A stretch of DNA of 64,000 bases from Thermoleophilia bacterium (GTDB taxonomy: Bacteria > Actinomycetota > Thermoleophilia > Gaiellales > Gaiellaceae). The number at the start of each line of letters is the position of its first letter. Within the stretch, counting starts at the first letter, position 1. Position numbers and translations under genes: made by a program. The stretch is from the NCBI GenBank assembly GCA_025929895.1, contig JAICPI010000006.1, positions 1 through 64,000 on the forward strand. Reading direction: 5' to 3'. The notes beneath the pieces were generated by a model, which was given only the letters and a program-made list of their open reading frames with translations, searched no databases and had not been told where the DNA came from. This document shows, piece by piece, positions 33,765 through 42,074 of this stretch.

Positions 33765-35300
33765 CTAGCGCCGAAGGATCTCGTACACCGCCCCCTGGTC
33801 CAGGGAGACGACGTAGAGATTCCCGTTCGGCCCGGTCTCGACGTCCGTGCCGATGCCGAAGTCCCGCCCGAAGAGCAGGCTCTCGCTCTCGGTGATCTCG
33901 AACTTCCCGAGATTGTCCGCGACGCGATCTTCGAGCCTCGGATCGTCGACGCCGATCTTGCGGCGGTTGCCGGTCAGGTTGAAGTGCCAGAGCTGCCCGC
34001 CCTCCAGCGTCGACCGTGCGGCGCCGACGAAGAGGTCGTTCTCGTACTGCGGCCCGAGCGCGCGACCGCGCAGGAAGCCGAGCCCCGCGGGCGCGACCTC
34101 GAACTTCCAGCTGAACTCCGGATCGCTGTAGCGCGCGCCCGGCAGCATGAACAGCCGCTCGAGCGCCGCGTTCGCCGAGTCGGCGATGTTCGTCGGCGGC
34201 CAGCGCAACTGCTGGAGGCCGAAGAACTGCGGGCTCGTCTCGATCTCCTTGAACTGCGCGATTCGGTCGACCGGCCCCATGACCTGGATCCAGCCGAGGT
34301 TGGCGCCCGGCTCGACCCGGTTGATCTCCGTGAACGAGTCGTCGCCGTTCTGCTCGTCCCACAGCGACCCGGAGACCGGGTCGAAGTCGAACCCGAACGC
34401 GTTCCGGATCCCGTACGCGAAGAGCTTCTGCACGTTCGCACCGACCTCGCCCCCGAGCGCGGCGCCTGCCGCGAAGAACGGGTTGTCGCTCGGCGTCGAG
34501 CCGTCGTCGTTCAAGCGGAGGAACGCGCCGGTGAGATGGGCGTCGTCGGGCATCGGCCCGCCGAACTGGTCGTCCGGCGTCAGCGGGCCCGGGCACGTCG
34601 TCGCGGTCGGACCGCACGGGAGGTTCTGCAGCTGCCCCCGGCGCCCGACGTCGCCGATCTGCACGTACAGCTTCCCGTCGGGCCCGAAGTCGATCACGCC
34701 GCCGTCGTGGTTCCCGCGCGGCGGCTGGGACTCGTCGTTCTGCCCGGGCGGCACGGCGCCTCCGTCGTTCTGGAAGGCACGCAGCTGGATCAGGTTGCTG
34801 TCGTACGTGAGCGTGACGCCGTTCCAACGGAATCGGTCGACCCGGTTTCCGAGCAACGGCACCTGGAGCGTGTCGTCCGAGTCCGCCCCGAACATCGCGG
34901 CCGGATCGTCGGAGCAGCGCTGCTCCTCCGGCCGGAACGGATCGTCGTCCTGGGGCAGCGTGCTCTTGCACGACCAGTACAGATAGACCCAAGGCACGGC
35001 CGGGAAGGCCGGGTGAAGCGCGATGCCGAGAAGCCCGCGCTCCGATGCGTTGTTCACCGCGAGATCGACTGCCGTTCCTGCGACCTCGCCGTTCACGACC
35101 CGCTGGACGCGCCCGGTCTGCTTCTCGAGCACGAGCATGTCGCTCGGGCCGAGGAACGCGACGCTGATCGGCGTCACCAGTCCGTCGGCGGCGGTGCGGA
35201 CCGCCAGGTCCGGATCGACGACCGTGGGTTCCGCGTGCGCCTGGGCGGCGAACGCGAGCACGCCGGCGATCGCCGCTACGAGCGAGACGAATCGTCTCAT
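33765..35300 (-). CDS. Secreted PQQ-dependent sugar dehydrogenase (soluble aldose dehydrogenase family)
   Basis: A 511-residue exported beta-propeller protein. The signal peptide is about 1-23 (ending AQAHA). The YliI/sGDH-type propeller motifs are present: ERGLLGIALHPAFP near the start, NHDGGVIDFGPDGKLYVQIG carrying the catalytic histidine, IRNAFGFDFDP, and NLYVVSLDQGAVYEILRR at the C-terminus. An Asp-rich insertion after WSCKSTLPQDDD with cysteines is unusual for the family. It would oxidise sugars to lactones in the cell wall space. GGGGG precedes the ATG at 35298-35300. Confidence 0.85.
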   Translation of the reverse strand: MRRFVSLVAAIAGVLAFAAQAHAEPTVVDPDLAVRTAADGLVTPISVAFLGPSDMLVLEKQTGRVQRVVNGEVAGTAVDLAVNNASERGLLGIALHPAFPAVPWVYLYWSCKSTLPQDDDPFRPEEQRCSDDPAAMFGADSDDTLQVPLLGNRVDRFRWNGVTLTYDSNLIQLRAFQNDGGAVPPGQNDESQPPRGNHDGGVIDFGPDGKLYVQIGDVGRRGQLQNLPCGPTATTCPGPLTPDDQFGGPMPDDAHLTGAFLRLNDDGSTPSDNPFFAAGAALGGEVGANVQKLFAYGIRNAFGFDFDPVSGSLWDEQNGDDSFTEINRVEPGANLGWIQVMGPVDRIAQFKEIETSPQFFGLQQLRWPPTNIADSANAALERLFMLPGARYSDPEFSWKFEVAPAGLGFLRGRALGPQYENDLFVGAARSTLEGGQLWHFNLTGNRRKIGVDDPRLEDRVADNLGKFEITESESLLFGRDFGIGTDVETGPNGNLYVVSLDQGAVYEILRR

Positions 35301-35379
35301 TGCGACCCCCCTGTTCGGTTTCACGGTCCTACGGCCGCCCGGCGCGGCCGGATTCGGGACGACGCGTAGCATCAGCGGC

Positions 35380-36528
35380 ATGAAGGTCGAAGCCCTGACG
35401 TACGGCGACCGCAAGGTGTACTCCGTCGGAGCGTTCAATCGCGGCGTGGCGGACTGGATCGCCCGCCTGCCGACGATCTGGATCGAGGGAGAGGTCACGG
35501 AGCTGCGCCGACACGCCGGCTGGGCGAACGTCTTCTTCACGCTGAAAGACCCCGCAGACGGTGCGTGCCTGCCCGTCTCGATCCCGCGCGGCCAGTTCGA
35601 CGCGCTCCGGCTCGACCTGCTCGACGGGGAGCGCGCGCACGTCTACGGCAGGCCGGAGCTGTTCGCCGCGAAGGGCGACTTCAAGCTGCGCGCGCTCACG
35701 ATCGAGCGCTTCGGCGAGGGCGACCACCTCGCGGCGCTCGAGCGGCTGAAGCGGAAGCTGGCGCAGGAGGGCCTCTTCGCGGCGGCGCGCAAGCGGCCGT
35801 TGCCGTTCCTCCCGAGGAAGATCGGGCTCGTCACCGGCAACGACGCGGCGGCGAAGCGCGACGTGATCACCGCCGTCACGACGCGGTTCCCCGCCGCGCA
35901 GCTCGTCGTCGCCGAGGCGTACGTGCAGGGGCCACGCGCGGCCGCCGCGATGGTCGCCGCGCTCAAAGACATCTGCGTCGAGCAGGTCGACGTCGTCATC
36001 CTCGCCCGCGGCGGCGGCAGCTTCGACGACCTCCTGCCGTTCAGCGACGAGCGGCTCGTCCGTGCGGTCGCCGCGTGTCCGGTTCCCGTCGTCAGCGCGG
36101 TCGGGCACGAGCAGGACACGCCGCTCTGCGATCTCGCCGCCGACGTCCGCGCGTCGACCCCGACCGCGGCCGGACGGCTCGTCGTGCCGGACCTCGGCGA
36201 GCTGTTCGTCCGGCTCGACGCCGCGCGCGCCGCGCTCGAGCGAGGAGCGCGGCGCGCACTGGAGCGTGAGCAGGCGCGCGTCGACGCGCTGCACGTCCGC
36301 CTCCGCGCAGCGCCGCTCCTGCTCGTGGAGCGCAAGCGTGCGGCGCTCGAGAACGCGACGGCACGGCTCCGGGTCCTGTCGCCGAGCTCGACCCTCGCGC
36401 GCGGATACGCGATCGTCCGCGCCGACGACGGCATCGTCCGGAGCTCCGCCGAGCTCTCACCGGGCGCCCACGTCGACGTCCAGCTCGCCGAGGGCGGCTT
36501 CGGCGCACGCGTCGAGGAGACGCGGTGA
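35380..36528 (+). CDS. xseA: Exodeoxyribonuclease VII large subunit
   Basis: A 382-residue large subunit of exonuclease VII, which degrades single-stranded DNA with the small subunit. The N-terminal OB fold (about 12-100) begins YSVGAFNRGVADWI with WIEGEVTELRRHAGWANVFF. The catalytic core shows KIGLVTGNDAAAKRDVITA, VVILARGGGSFDDLLPFSDE and AVGHEQDTPLCDLAADVRAS, all family hallmarks. The helical C-terminus is followed by the STLARGYAIV end. It is slightly shorter than the E. coli protein. It is coupled to xseB by a four-base overlap. Confidence 0.96.
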   Translation: MKVEALTYGDRKVYSVGAFNRGVADWIARLPTIWIEGEVTELRRHAGWANVFFTLKDPADGACLPVSIPRGQFDALRLDLLDGERAHVYGRPELFAAKGDFKLRALTIERFGEGDHLAALERLKRKLAQEGLFAAARKRPLPFLPRKIGLVTGNDAAAKRDVITAVTTRFPAAQLVVAEAYVQGPRAAAAMVAALKDICVEQVDVVILARGGGSFDDLLPFSDERLVRAVAACPVPVVSAVGHEQDTPLCDLAADVRASTPTAAGRLVVPDLGELFVRLDAARAALERGARRALEREQARVDALHVRLRAAPLLLVERKRAALENATARLRVLSPSSTLARGYAIVRADDGIVRSSAELSPGAHVDVQLAEGGFGARVEETR

Positions 36529-36734
36529 GCACGCCCGGCTTCGAGGAGGCGCAGAAGGAGCTGGAGCAGATCGTCGAGCGGCTCGAGCACGGGCGGGCCC
36601 CCCTCGACGAGGCGCTCGCGCTCTGGGAGCGCGGCGAGCAGCTCTATCGCGTCTGCCGCGAGCGGCTCGACTCCGCGCAGGGCCGGATCGAGGAGCTCGC
36701 GAAGCGCGTGGAAGACAGTCGGCCGGCACGGTAG
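36525..36734 (+). CDS. xseB: Exodeoxyribonuclease VII small subunit
   Basis: A 69-residue helical hairpin protein with the XseB pattern GFEEAQKELEQIVERLEHG and then LDEALALWERGEQLYRVC. It binds the large subunit's C-terminal helix. The GTG start overlaps the xseA stop by four bases (GTGA), giving coupled translation and a fixed subunit ratio. Confidence 0.93.
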   Translation: MSTPGFEEAQKELEQIVERLEHGRAPLDEALALWERGEQLYRVCRERLDSAQGRIEELAKRVEDSRPAR

Positions 36735-36743
36735 GATCGCGCG

Positions 36744-37145
36744 ATGGCCTCCGAGGCGATCGGGCTCCTCCAGCGCGTCCCGCTCTTTTCGGGGCTCGAC
36801 CCGCGCGAGCTGGAAACGATCGCGAGGACCGTGCACGAGCGCACGTTCAACGCCGGCGACGCCATCGCCAGCGAGGGCGAGGGCGGCGTCGGCTTCTTCG
36901 TCATCCGCGAGGGACAGGCGAAGGTCGAGGTGGGCGGCTCGGAGGTTCGGACCCTTGGCCCCGGAGACCACTTCGGCGAGATCGCCCTGATCACCGAGGG
37001 CCCGCGCACGGCCACGGTCACGGCGGCGTCCGAGCTCAAGTGCTACGGCCTGACGCCGTGGGAGTTCCGCCCGCTCGTGCAGACGAACGCGTCGATCGCC
37101 TGGAAGCTGCTCCAGGCGCTCGCCAAGCAGCTCGAGCGCCGCTAG
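36744..37145 (+). CDS. Single-domain cyclic-nucleotide-binding protein
   Basis: A 133-residue protein that is one CAP-type cyclic nucleotide-binding domain with no HTH. It begins LLQRVPLFSGLDPRELETIA and has GVGFFVIREGQAKVEVGG and FGEIALITEGPRTATVTA, the phosphate-binding cassette in which the Arg contacts the cyclic phosphate. The length leaves no room for an output domain, so it must act through a partner. It follows xseB by nine bases. A class III cyclase-like protein is encoded elsewhere in the window. Confidence 0.88.
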   Translation: MASEAIGLLQRVPLFSGLDPRELETIARTVHERTFNAGDAIASEGEGGVGFFVIREGQAKVEVGGSEVRTLGPGDHFGEIALITEGPRTATVTAASELKCYGLTPWEFRPLVQTNASIAWKLLQALAKQLERR

Positions 37146-37216
37146 GAGCCCTCCCGAAAGGGTGATGCGGCGCCCCCGGGCGCGGCCTACGCTCCGAGTT
37201 TCGAAAGGAGCGAGGC

Positions 37217-37552
37217 ATGGCTGAGAGCCAAAGCCATGCGGCGATGGAATCCAGGTTCTTGGTGCGCGAGAGCATGAAGCGCCACCCTGGTCTGGACCTG
37301 GGCGTCCGGCATACGTGCGAGACCTTCCTCGACGCGGCCGAGTTCGCGATCGAGTTCCTGGACGAGCACGACCCGCACCGCGAAGGGCGCGTGGGCGCGC
37401 TCGAGATCGTGCGGGAGTCGCCGGAGCCGAGCGAGACCGTCTGGCGCTACGAGCACGACGGCTCGCGAAGCGGACACCAGGACGGACGATCCATCTGGGG
37501 CTTCGACGCTAACGCGTGGAAGGGCCCCGCCCGAGCCGCGTACCCAGCTTGA
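37217..37552 (+). CDS. Small uncharacterised protein (111 aa)
   Basis: A 111-residue soluble protein starting MAESQSHAAMESRFLVRESM. It has a helical centre (TFLDAAEFAIEFLDEHDP) and a short basic-acidic beta section (RVGALEIVRESPEPSETVWR). No family is recognised. The ATG is supported by GGAG seven bases upstream (AAAGGAGCGAGGC). The 3' end overlaps the convergent glycerate kinase gene by 44 bases, so the last third is coding on both strands. Confidence 0.65.
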   Translation: MAESQSHAAMESRFLVRESMKRHPGLDLGVRHTCETFLDAAEFAIEFLDEHDPHREGRVGALEIVRESPEPSETVWRYEHDGSRSGHQDGRSIWGFDANAWKGPARAAYPA

Positions 37553-38426
37553 CCAGATCCGCATAGGCCCCAGCGGGGTCGCCCGAGAGCGGGAGCGCGA
37601 AGCCGGCGGTGACGCGCCCTCCGAAGACCACGCAGCGAACGCCTGCCCGCTCGCACACGTCCCGCACGACCGCCGGCGCCTTTCCCTCCCACGTCGTCTC
37701 GTCGACGGTGCCCTCCCCGGTGACGACGAGGTCGTACCCGCGCGGGTCGAACCCGATCAGCTCGAGGACGAGGGCCGCGCCGGGAACGAGCTGCGCCCCG
37801 AGCGACGCGAGCGCCGCGCCGAGGCCGCCGGCGGCTCCCGAGCCGGGGAGGTGGCCCGAGGGGTGCGACGCGAACCGACGCTCGAGCTCGGCGACGAGCG
37901 CGGCGTCGGCGCCCTTCTGAGGCCCGAACAGGCGCGGCGCGTCCGCGAGGAGCGTCCGCACGTCGCAGGCGACCCGCGTCGGCACGGGCAGCTCGTCGAG
38001 CACCTCGAGCAGGCCCACACCGGCGTCCATGTTGGCCGTGCCTCCGAGCGCCACGACCAGTGCTTGTGGCTCTGAGCCGCAAACCGCCCGGAGCAGCTCG
38101 CCCAGTCCGCGGGAGGAGGCCGCCCGCACGTCCAGCCGGTCCGGGACGAGCGGAATCGCCTGCGCAGCCTCGACGAGCGCCGTCCCGTCGGCGAGCTCGA
38201 GCCACTCGGCGACCCGCGGCTCCCCGAACGCGTCGGGCACACGCGCTTCGTGGCTCTGAGCCACAAGCGTCCGGGCCACGACCGCAAGGGTCCCCTCCCC
38301 GCCGTCCGCGACGGGCCGTTCGTCGCACTGCGCGCCCGCCGCGCGGAACCCCTCCGCGAGCGCCGCCGCCGCATCAGGCGCGGACAGGACCCCCTTCAGG
38401 CCGTCAGGCGCTGCGAGCGCGCGCAG
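37509..38426 (-). CDS. Glycerate 2-kinase, GckA/GlxK family (probable CTG start)
   Basis: A 305-residue glycerate kinase of the bacterial GlxK family. The N-terminus reads MRALAAPDGLKGVLSAPDAA with PVADGGEGTLAVV downstream, the conserved DGFKGTLSA and ADGGEGT motifs; GGTANMDAGVGLLEVL and LVVTGEGTVDETTWEGKAP complete the kinase core. The ORF that starts with a normal codon (GTG, 38279) would lose the first 49 residues including both N-terminal motifs. In frame between a TGA and the conserved start, the only start-like codon is CTG at 38424-38426, which overlaps the flippase-like gene by 23 bases. Converts D-glycerate to 2-phosphoglycerate (inferred). Confidence 0.88.
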   Translation of the reverse strand: MRALAAPDGLKGVLSAPDAAAALAEGFRAAGAQCDERPVADGGEGTLAVVARTLVAQSHEARVPDAFGEPRVAEWLELADGTALVEAAQAIPLVPDRLDVRAASSRGLGELLRAVCGSEPQALVVALGGTANMDAGVGLLEVLDELPVPTRVACDVRTLLADAPRLFGPQKGADAALVAELERRFASHPSGHLPGSGAAGGLGAALASLGAQLVPGAALVLELIGFDPRGYDLVVTGEGTVDETTWEGKAPAVVRDVCERAGVRCVVFGGRVTAGFALPLSGDPAGAYADLVKLGTRLGRGPSTR

Positions 38427-39435
38427 GCTCGTCCTCCGTCACCACGCGCAGCGACGCATCGGCCTGGTCGGGCATCCGCTTCAGCGTCGCGAACGACAGC
38501 CCCTCGCGCGCGAGGAAGATCAGCCCGACGCCGACGCCCACGGACATCTCGAGGATCTGGAGGCCGAGGCCGTACGCGAACCCGGTCGTGTACGCCACGC
38601 CGTAGGACACGAGCGGCAGGGCGACGGCCGCCTGAAGGAGGCCGATGTTCCCGGGCCAGAGCGGGAAGATCGTCGCGACGTTCATCAGCAGCAGCACGAG
38701 CCCCGCGGCCGGCAGGGGCGCGTCGATCTCGAACGCCCGCATCGCGATCCAGACGGCCAGGAGCTGGAGGAACCACCCGACGCACTGGAACGAGATCGCG
38801 ACCGCCGCGGCGAGCGGCGAGCGAAGGACGTCGAGGCCGAGCCGCGCCATCGCCAGGAGGCGTCGCAGGCGGCTGAGCTCGTCGACGACCGGCTTGCGCA
38901 GGTGCGAGGTCACGAGCGCGAACACGAGCAGGATCCCGCCGATCGCGGCGGCGATTCCGAGGCTCGTCAGCGCCCAGTGCGGGATCCGCGCCGTGAGCAG
39001 CACGTAGACGATGAGCAGCAGTGCCGGGACGACGTCGAAGAGCCGGTGCGTGAACACGGTGCCGAGGAGCGTCGCCGTGTAGCCGCGCCCACGGGGCAGG
39101 CGCCGCGTCAGCACCGCGACGCGCGCGAGCTCGCCCGTCCGCGCGGGCAGGATCGCGTTCGCGAGCAAGCCGACGCCGAACGCGGAGAAGACGGGCGCGA
39201 ACGGAGGCGCCCCGCCCGGCAGCGAGTGGTTCACGACCGTTCGCCACGCCTGCGCGCGCGACAGCGCGGAGAGCAGGTTGAGCCCGATGGCCGCGAGGAT
39301 CCACCACCACTCGACGACCCTGAACGCGTCCGCGACGAGCTCCCACTCCGGCCCGCGCCACCAGAGCATGAGGATCGCGAACAGCAGCAGCGCGCCGACG
39401 ATCAGCGCACGCACGAGGTTGCTGCGCGGAATCAC
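38404..39435 (-). CDS. Flippase-like membrane protein (lysylphosphatidylglycerol synthase TM region family)
   Basis: A 343-residue integral membrane protein with about eight hydrophobic segments, of the LPG_synthase_TM/AglD family (PF03706-like). Family signs are the Ala/Gly-rich helix GVGLLANAILPARTGELARV with its GELARVAVL motif, LLGTVFTHRLFD, and FPLWPGNIGLLQAAVALPLV near the C-terminus. Such proteins are thought to flip polyprenyl-linked or lipid substrates. The GTG start overlaps the glycosyltransferase stop by four bases, which suggests a joint role in making or moving a mannosylated lipid. Confidence 0.88.
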   Translation of the reverse strand: MIPRSNLVRALIVGALLLFAILMLWWRGPEWELVADAFRVVEWWWILAAIGLNLLSALSRAQAWRTVVNHSLPGGAPPFAPVFSAFGVGLLANAILPARTGELARVAVLTRRLPRGRGYTATLLGTVFTHRLFDVVPALLLIVYVLLTARIPHWALTSLGIAAAIGGILLVFALVTSHLRKPVVDELSRLRRLLAMARLGLDVLRSPLAAAVAISFQCVGWFLQLLAVWIAMRAFEIDAPLPAAGLVLLLMNVATIFPLWPGNIGLLQAAVALPLVSYGVAYTTGFAYGLGLQILEMSVGVGVGLIFLAREGLSFATLKRMPDQADASLRVVTEDEPARARSA

Positions 39436-40571
39436 ACGCGGACCTGCGCGGGCGCGCCCGTGGCGAGCTCGTAGATCCCGACCAGTCGGCGTGCGATCCG
39501 GTCCCAGCCGTACTCGGCCCGCGCGAGCTCGCGCGCCGTTGCGCCCATCGCCTGGCGGCGCGGCTCGTCCTCGAGCAGCGCGGCGAGCGCCTGCGCGAGC
39601 GCGGCCGGGTCCCCCGGCGGAACGGTCAGGCTCGTCTCGTGCGTCGTCACCTCGCGGTAGCCGGGGATGTCGGACGCGACGACCGGCAGCGCGCACGCGA
39701 ACGCGCGCGTGAGCACCATCCCGAAGCTCTCCCCGCCCAGCGACGGCGCAGCGAGCGCCTTCGCGGAGAGCAGCTCCGCGGTGAGCTCTTCCTGGCTGAG
39801 GAACCCGAGCACGTCGATGCCCTCGCCGGGAACGCCCAACCGCCGCTGGAGCAGTCCCACGGCGAGCGGGTCCGCTCCGATCAGCCGCAGGCGCGCGCCG
39901 GTGGCGCGGTGCACGTCGGGCCAAGCGCGCAGCAGCACTTGGAGACCCTTGCGTGGCTCGTGCCTCCCCACGAACGCGATCCGGTGCTCGCGGCCCCCCG
40001 GTTCGGCGTCCGGCGGCACGAGCACGCCGTTGGGGACGATCTCGTACGCGCCGGGAAGCCAACGCACGGCCGAGTCGCGCGCCTGCTCCGAGACCGCGAT
40101 GCGATGGTCGATCCGGTCGGCGAGAAACCCCCACCCCGGCAGCCCGAGCTTCATCCAGCCGAGATCGCCCGAGGCATGGAACGTCGCGACCATGGGGCAG
40201 CGCGCGAGCGCGAGCGCCGCGATGCAGATCGCAGGCGTCATCGGCTCGTGCAGATGCAGCACGTCGAAGCGCTCTCGCTCGAGGGCGCGCTTGATGCGCG
40301 GAACCGTGCGCGGGCTGAGCACGATGTTCGGTAGCGACCCGTTCGCGGGCACGATCACCGACCTGCCGACAGGGATGACGTCCTCGGGCGGCAGGCCGTG
40401 CCGGCCGAGCCGTGGGTGGAGCACGCGCGTGAAGCTCCCGGGCGGGTCGTTGCCCATGATCGTGCGCACGTCGTGACCGAGCGCACGGAGCGCTTCGGCC
40501 TGGAGCTCGGCGTGCTCGACCACCGCGCCCCAGAACGACCACGAGTACGGGACGACGATCCCGACCTTCAC
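39432..40571 (-). CDS. GT4-family glycosyltransferase (PimA-like)
   Basis: A 379-residue GT-B fold glycosyltransferase. The N-terminal domain starts KVGIVVPYSWSFWGAVVEHA and has HLHEPMTPAICIAALAL, as in phosphatidylinositol mannosyltransferase PimA. The C-terminal domain has IVPNGV, FVGRHEPRKGLQVLLRAW and ESFGMVLTRAFACALPVVAS with the nucleotide-sugar-binding glutamate. It resembles PimA closely in layout, though donor and acceptor are inferred. GTG is the start; the upstream in-frame extension is antisense to the deaminase gene. Confidence 0.88.
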   Translation of the reverse strand: MKVGIVVPYSWSFWGAVVEHAELQAEALRALGHDVRTIMGNDPPGSFTRVLHPRLGRHGLPPEDVIPVGRSVIVPANGSLPNIVLSPRTVPRIKRALERERFDVLHLHEPMTPAICIAALALARCPMVATFHASGDLGWMKLGLPGWGFLADRIDHRIAVSEQARDSAVRWLPGAYEIVPNGVLVPPDAEPGGREHRIAFVGRHEPRKGLQVLLRAWPDVHRATGARLRLIGADPLAVGLLQRRLGVPGEGIDVLGFLSQEELTAELLSAKALAAPSLGGESFGMVLTRAFACALPVVASDIPGYREVTTHETSLTVPPGDPAALAQALAALLEDEPRRQAMGATARELARAEYGWDRIARRLVGIYELATGAPAQVRV

Positions 40572-40614
40572 GCGGCCAGCATAGGGATTCGCCAAAGCGG
40601 CGTAGACTCGGGCC

Positions 40615-41631
40615 GTGTTCGACGAGGGTCTCGCCGAGCTCCACACCCATCTGGGCGGCTCGGTCGCGTCGGACATCCTCTGGAGCCTCGCGCACGAGCA
40701 GGGAATCGCGCTTCCCGTCAAGGACTACTGGGAGTTCGACCGGCTCGTCACCGTCAGCGAACCGCGCGGCGTCCCGAACCTCGACGCGCTCGACGCGATC
40801 TACCACTGGACCGAGTTGATCCAGTCGTCGCCGATCGCGGTCGAGCGCTCGGTGCACGCCGCCATCGGCGGCGCGTACCGCTCGCAGGGGATCACGACGC
40901 TCGAGCTGCGCTTCAACCCGATGAAGCGGAACCGCGGCGGCGAGCGCGACCTCGACCACATCATCCTCGCCGCGATCCGCGGGCTCGACCTCGCGTCGAT
41001 CGAGTACCCGCAGGTGCGCGCAGGGCTGATCCTGATGATGGACCGCACGTTCGACGCGCGCCTGAACGAGATCGTCGTCGAGAAGGCGATCAAGTGGGCA
41101 CCGCGCGGGATCGTCGGGATCGACATCGCCGGCCCGCGCCCCGGCGGCGGGCGCTACGACTACACGCAGGTGGCGCCAATGGTCGAGGCCGCGCGCGAGG
41201 CCGGCCTCGGCGTCACGATCCACGTCGGCGAGGAGGGCGGAGACATGGGCCGCGCGGAGATCGGCGAGGTGGTCGAGTCGCTCCGCCCCGACCGAATCGG
41301 CCACGGGATCCTGGCAGCCGGCGACCCCGAGCTGATGGCCGCTCTGCGCGAGCACGAGATCGTGCTCGAGATCTGCCCGACGTCGAACCTGCTCACGAAG
41401 GCGCTCGCCGACGAGGACGCCGTGCGCGAGACGTTCCGCGCGTTCGCCGACGCGGGCGTGGCGTTCACGATCGCCACGGACGGGCCGGAGATGATGCGGA
41501 CGCACCTGCGCGACGAGTTTGAGCTCCTGCTCCGGATCGGCGCGCTCGACGAGCGCGGCGCGCGCGAGGCGAACACCCGCGCGCACGAGTCGGCCTTCGC
41601 GCACGGCACGCCAGCCCGCGCTCGGGCGTAA
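40615..41631 (+). CDS. Adenosine deaminase family protein with altered TDG site
   Basis: A 338-residue TIM-barrel metallo-deaminase. Zinc ligands are LHTHLGGS (His-x-His) near residue 9, VGEEG with catalytic Glu after a His, and RIGHG; CPTSNLLT is present. The canonical TDDP of adenosine deaminase reads ATDGPEMM here, so the first Asp (zinc) is kept and the second (which contacts the base in ADA) is Gly. This suggests a different or relaxed purine substrate. Another Lys/Arg-rich stretch, PMKRNRGGERD, lies in the substrate gate. The GTG start is 43 bases from the divergent glycosyltransferase start. Confidence 0.85.
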   Translation: MFDEGLAELHTHLGGSVASDILWSLAHEQGIALPVKDYWEFDRLVTVSEPRGVPNLDALDAIYHWTELIQSSPIAVERSVHAAIGGAYRSQGITTLELRFNPMKRNRGGERDLDHIILAAIRGLDLASIEYPQVRAGLILMMDRTFDARLNEIVVEKAIKWAPRGIVGIDIAGPRPGGGRYDYTQVAPMVEAAREAGLGVTIHVGEEGGDMGRAEIGEVVESLRPDRIGHGILAAGDPELMAALREHEIVLEICPTSNLLTKALADEDAVRETFRAFADAGVAFTIATDGPEMMRTHLRDEFELLLRIGALDERGAREANTRAHESAFAHGTPARARA

Positions 41632-41692
41632 CCGCGCGAAATACGCCATTCGAACGATGCGACCGCACCATGTCGCTGGCAAGCTCGTCGGC

Positions 41693-41956
41693 ATGTCGCA
41701 AGTCCTGAGTGACCAGCCGATCTCGCTGACCGAGCGCCAGCGGCAGGTGGTCGGACTGATCGCGGCGGGTTGCTCGAACGAAGAGGTCGGCGCGCGGCTG
41801 GGGATCTCCCCTCGCACGGCCAAGGCGCACTGCGACGTGCTTCGCCAGAAGCTCGGCGTCCCGCGCCGCCGCCAGATCCCGGCCGCCTACCGCACCCTGA
41901 CGGGCGAAGACCCGCTCGCGCAAAGCCTCGACGCAGAACTCAGCGTCGGGGGCTGA
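41693..41956 (+). CDS. Small stand-alone LuxR-type HTH protein (87 aa)
   Basis: An 87-residue protein that is almost only a LuxR/GerE HTH: SLTERQRQVVGLIAAGCSNE, then ARLGISPRTAKAHCDVLRQK. The rest is a short tail ending AELSVGG. There is no receiver or ligand domain. The ATG at 41693 is not preceded by a good ribosome-binding site; an in-frame ATG at 41657 is an alternative. It lies upstream of the MalT-like regulator in the same direction but is separated by a hairpin. Regulated genes are unknown. Confidence 0.75.
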   Translation: MSQVLSDQPISLTERQRQVVGLIAAGCSNEEVGARLGISPRTAKAHCDVLRQKLGVPRRRQIPAAYRTLTGEDPLAQSLDAELSVGG

Positions 41957-41961
41957 CGGCA

Positions 41962-42006
41962 AAGGGCGTGCCCGCGGCCCCAACAGGCGTCGCGGGCACG
42001 GCCCTT
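41962..42006 (+). terminator. Hairpin terminator after the small LuxR gene
   Basis: AAGGGCGTGCCCGCG (41962-41976) pairs with 41991-42006 with one bulged G and a 14-base loop. It begins six bases past the stop codon at 41954-41956 and ends in CTT, not a U-run. It separates the small LuxR gene from the compositionally different MalT-like gene. Confidence 0.6.
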
Positions 42007-42015
42007 CGGAGACAA

Positions 42016-42044
42016 GTGACAGAGGATGCGAACGAGACTAGGGT
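42016..42044 (+). promoter_or_regulatory. Promoter candidate for the MalT-like regulator
   Basis: GTGACA (42016-42021) and TAGGGT (42039-42044) are spaced 17 bases apart, with an inferred start point near 42051 and a 24-base leader. The -10 match is moderate. Confidence 0.35.
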
Positions 42045-42074
42045 GCGTTCGACGGCTGATTGTCCGTGCGAGCT

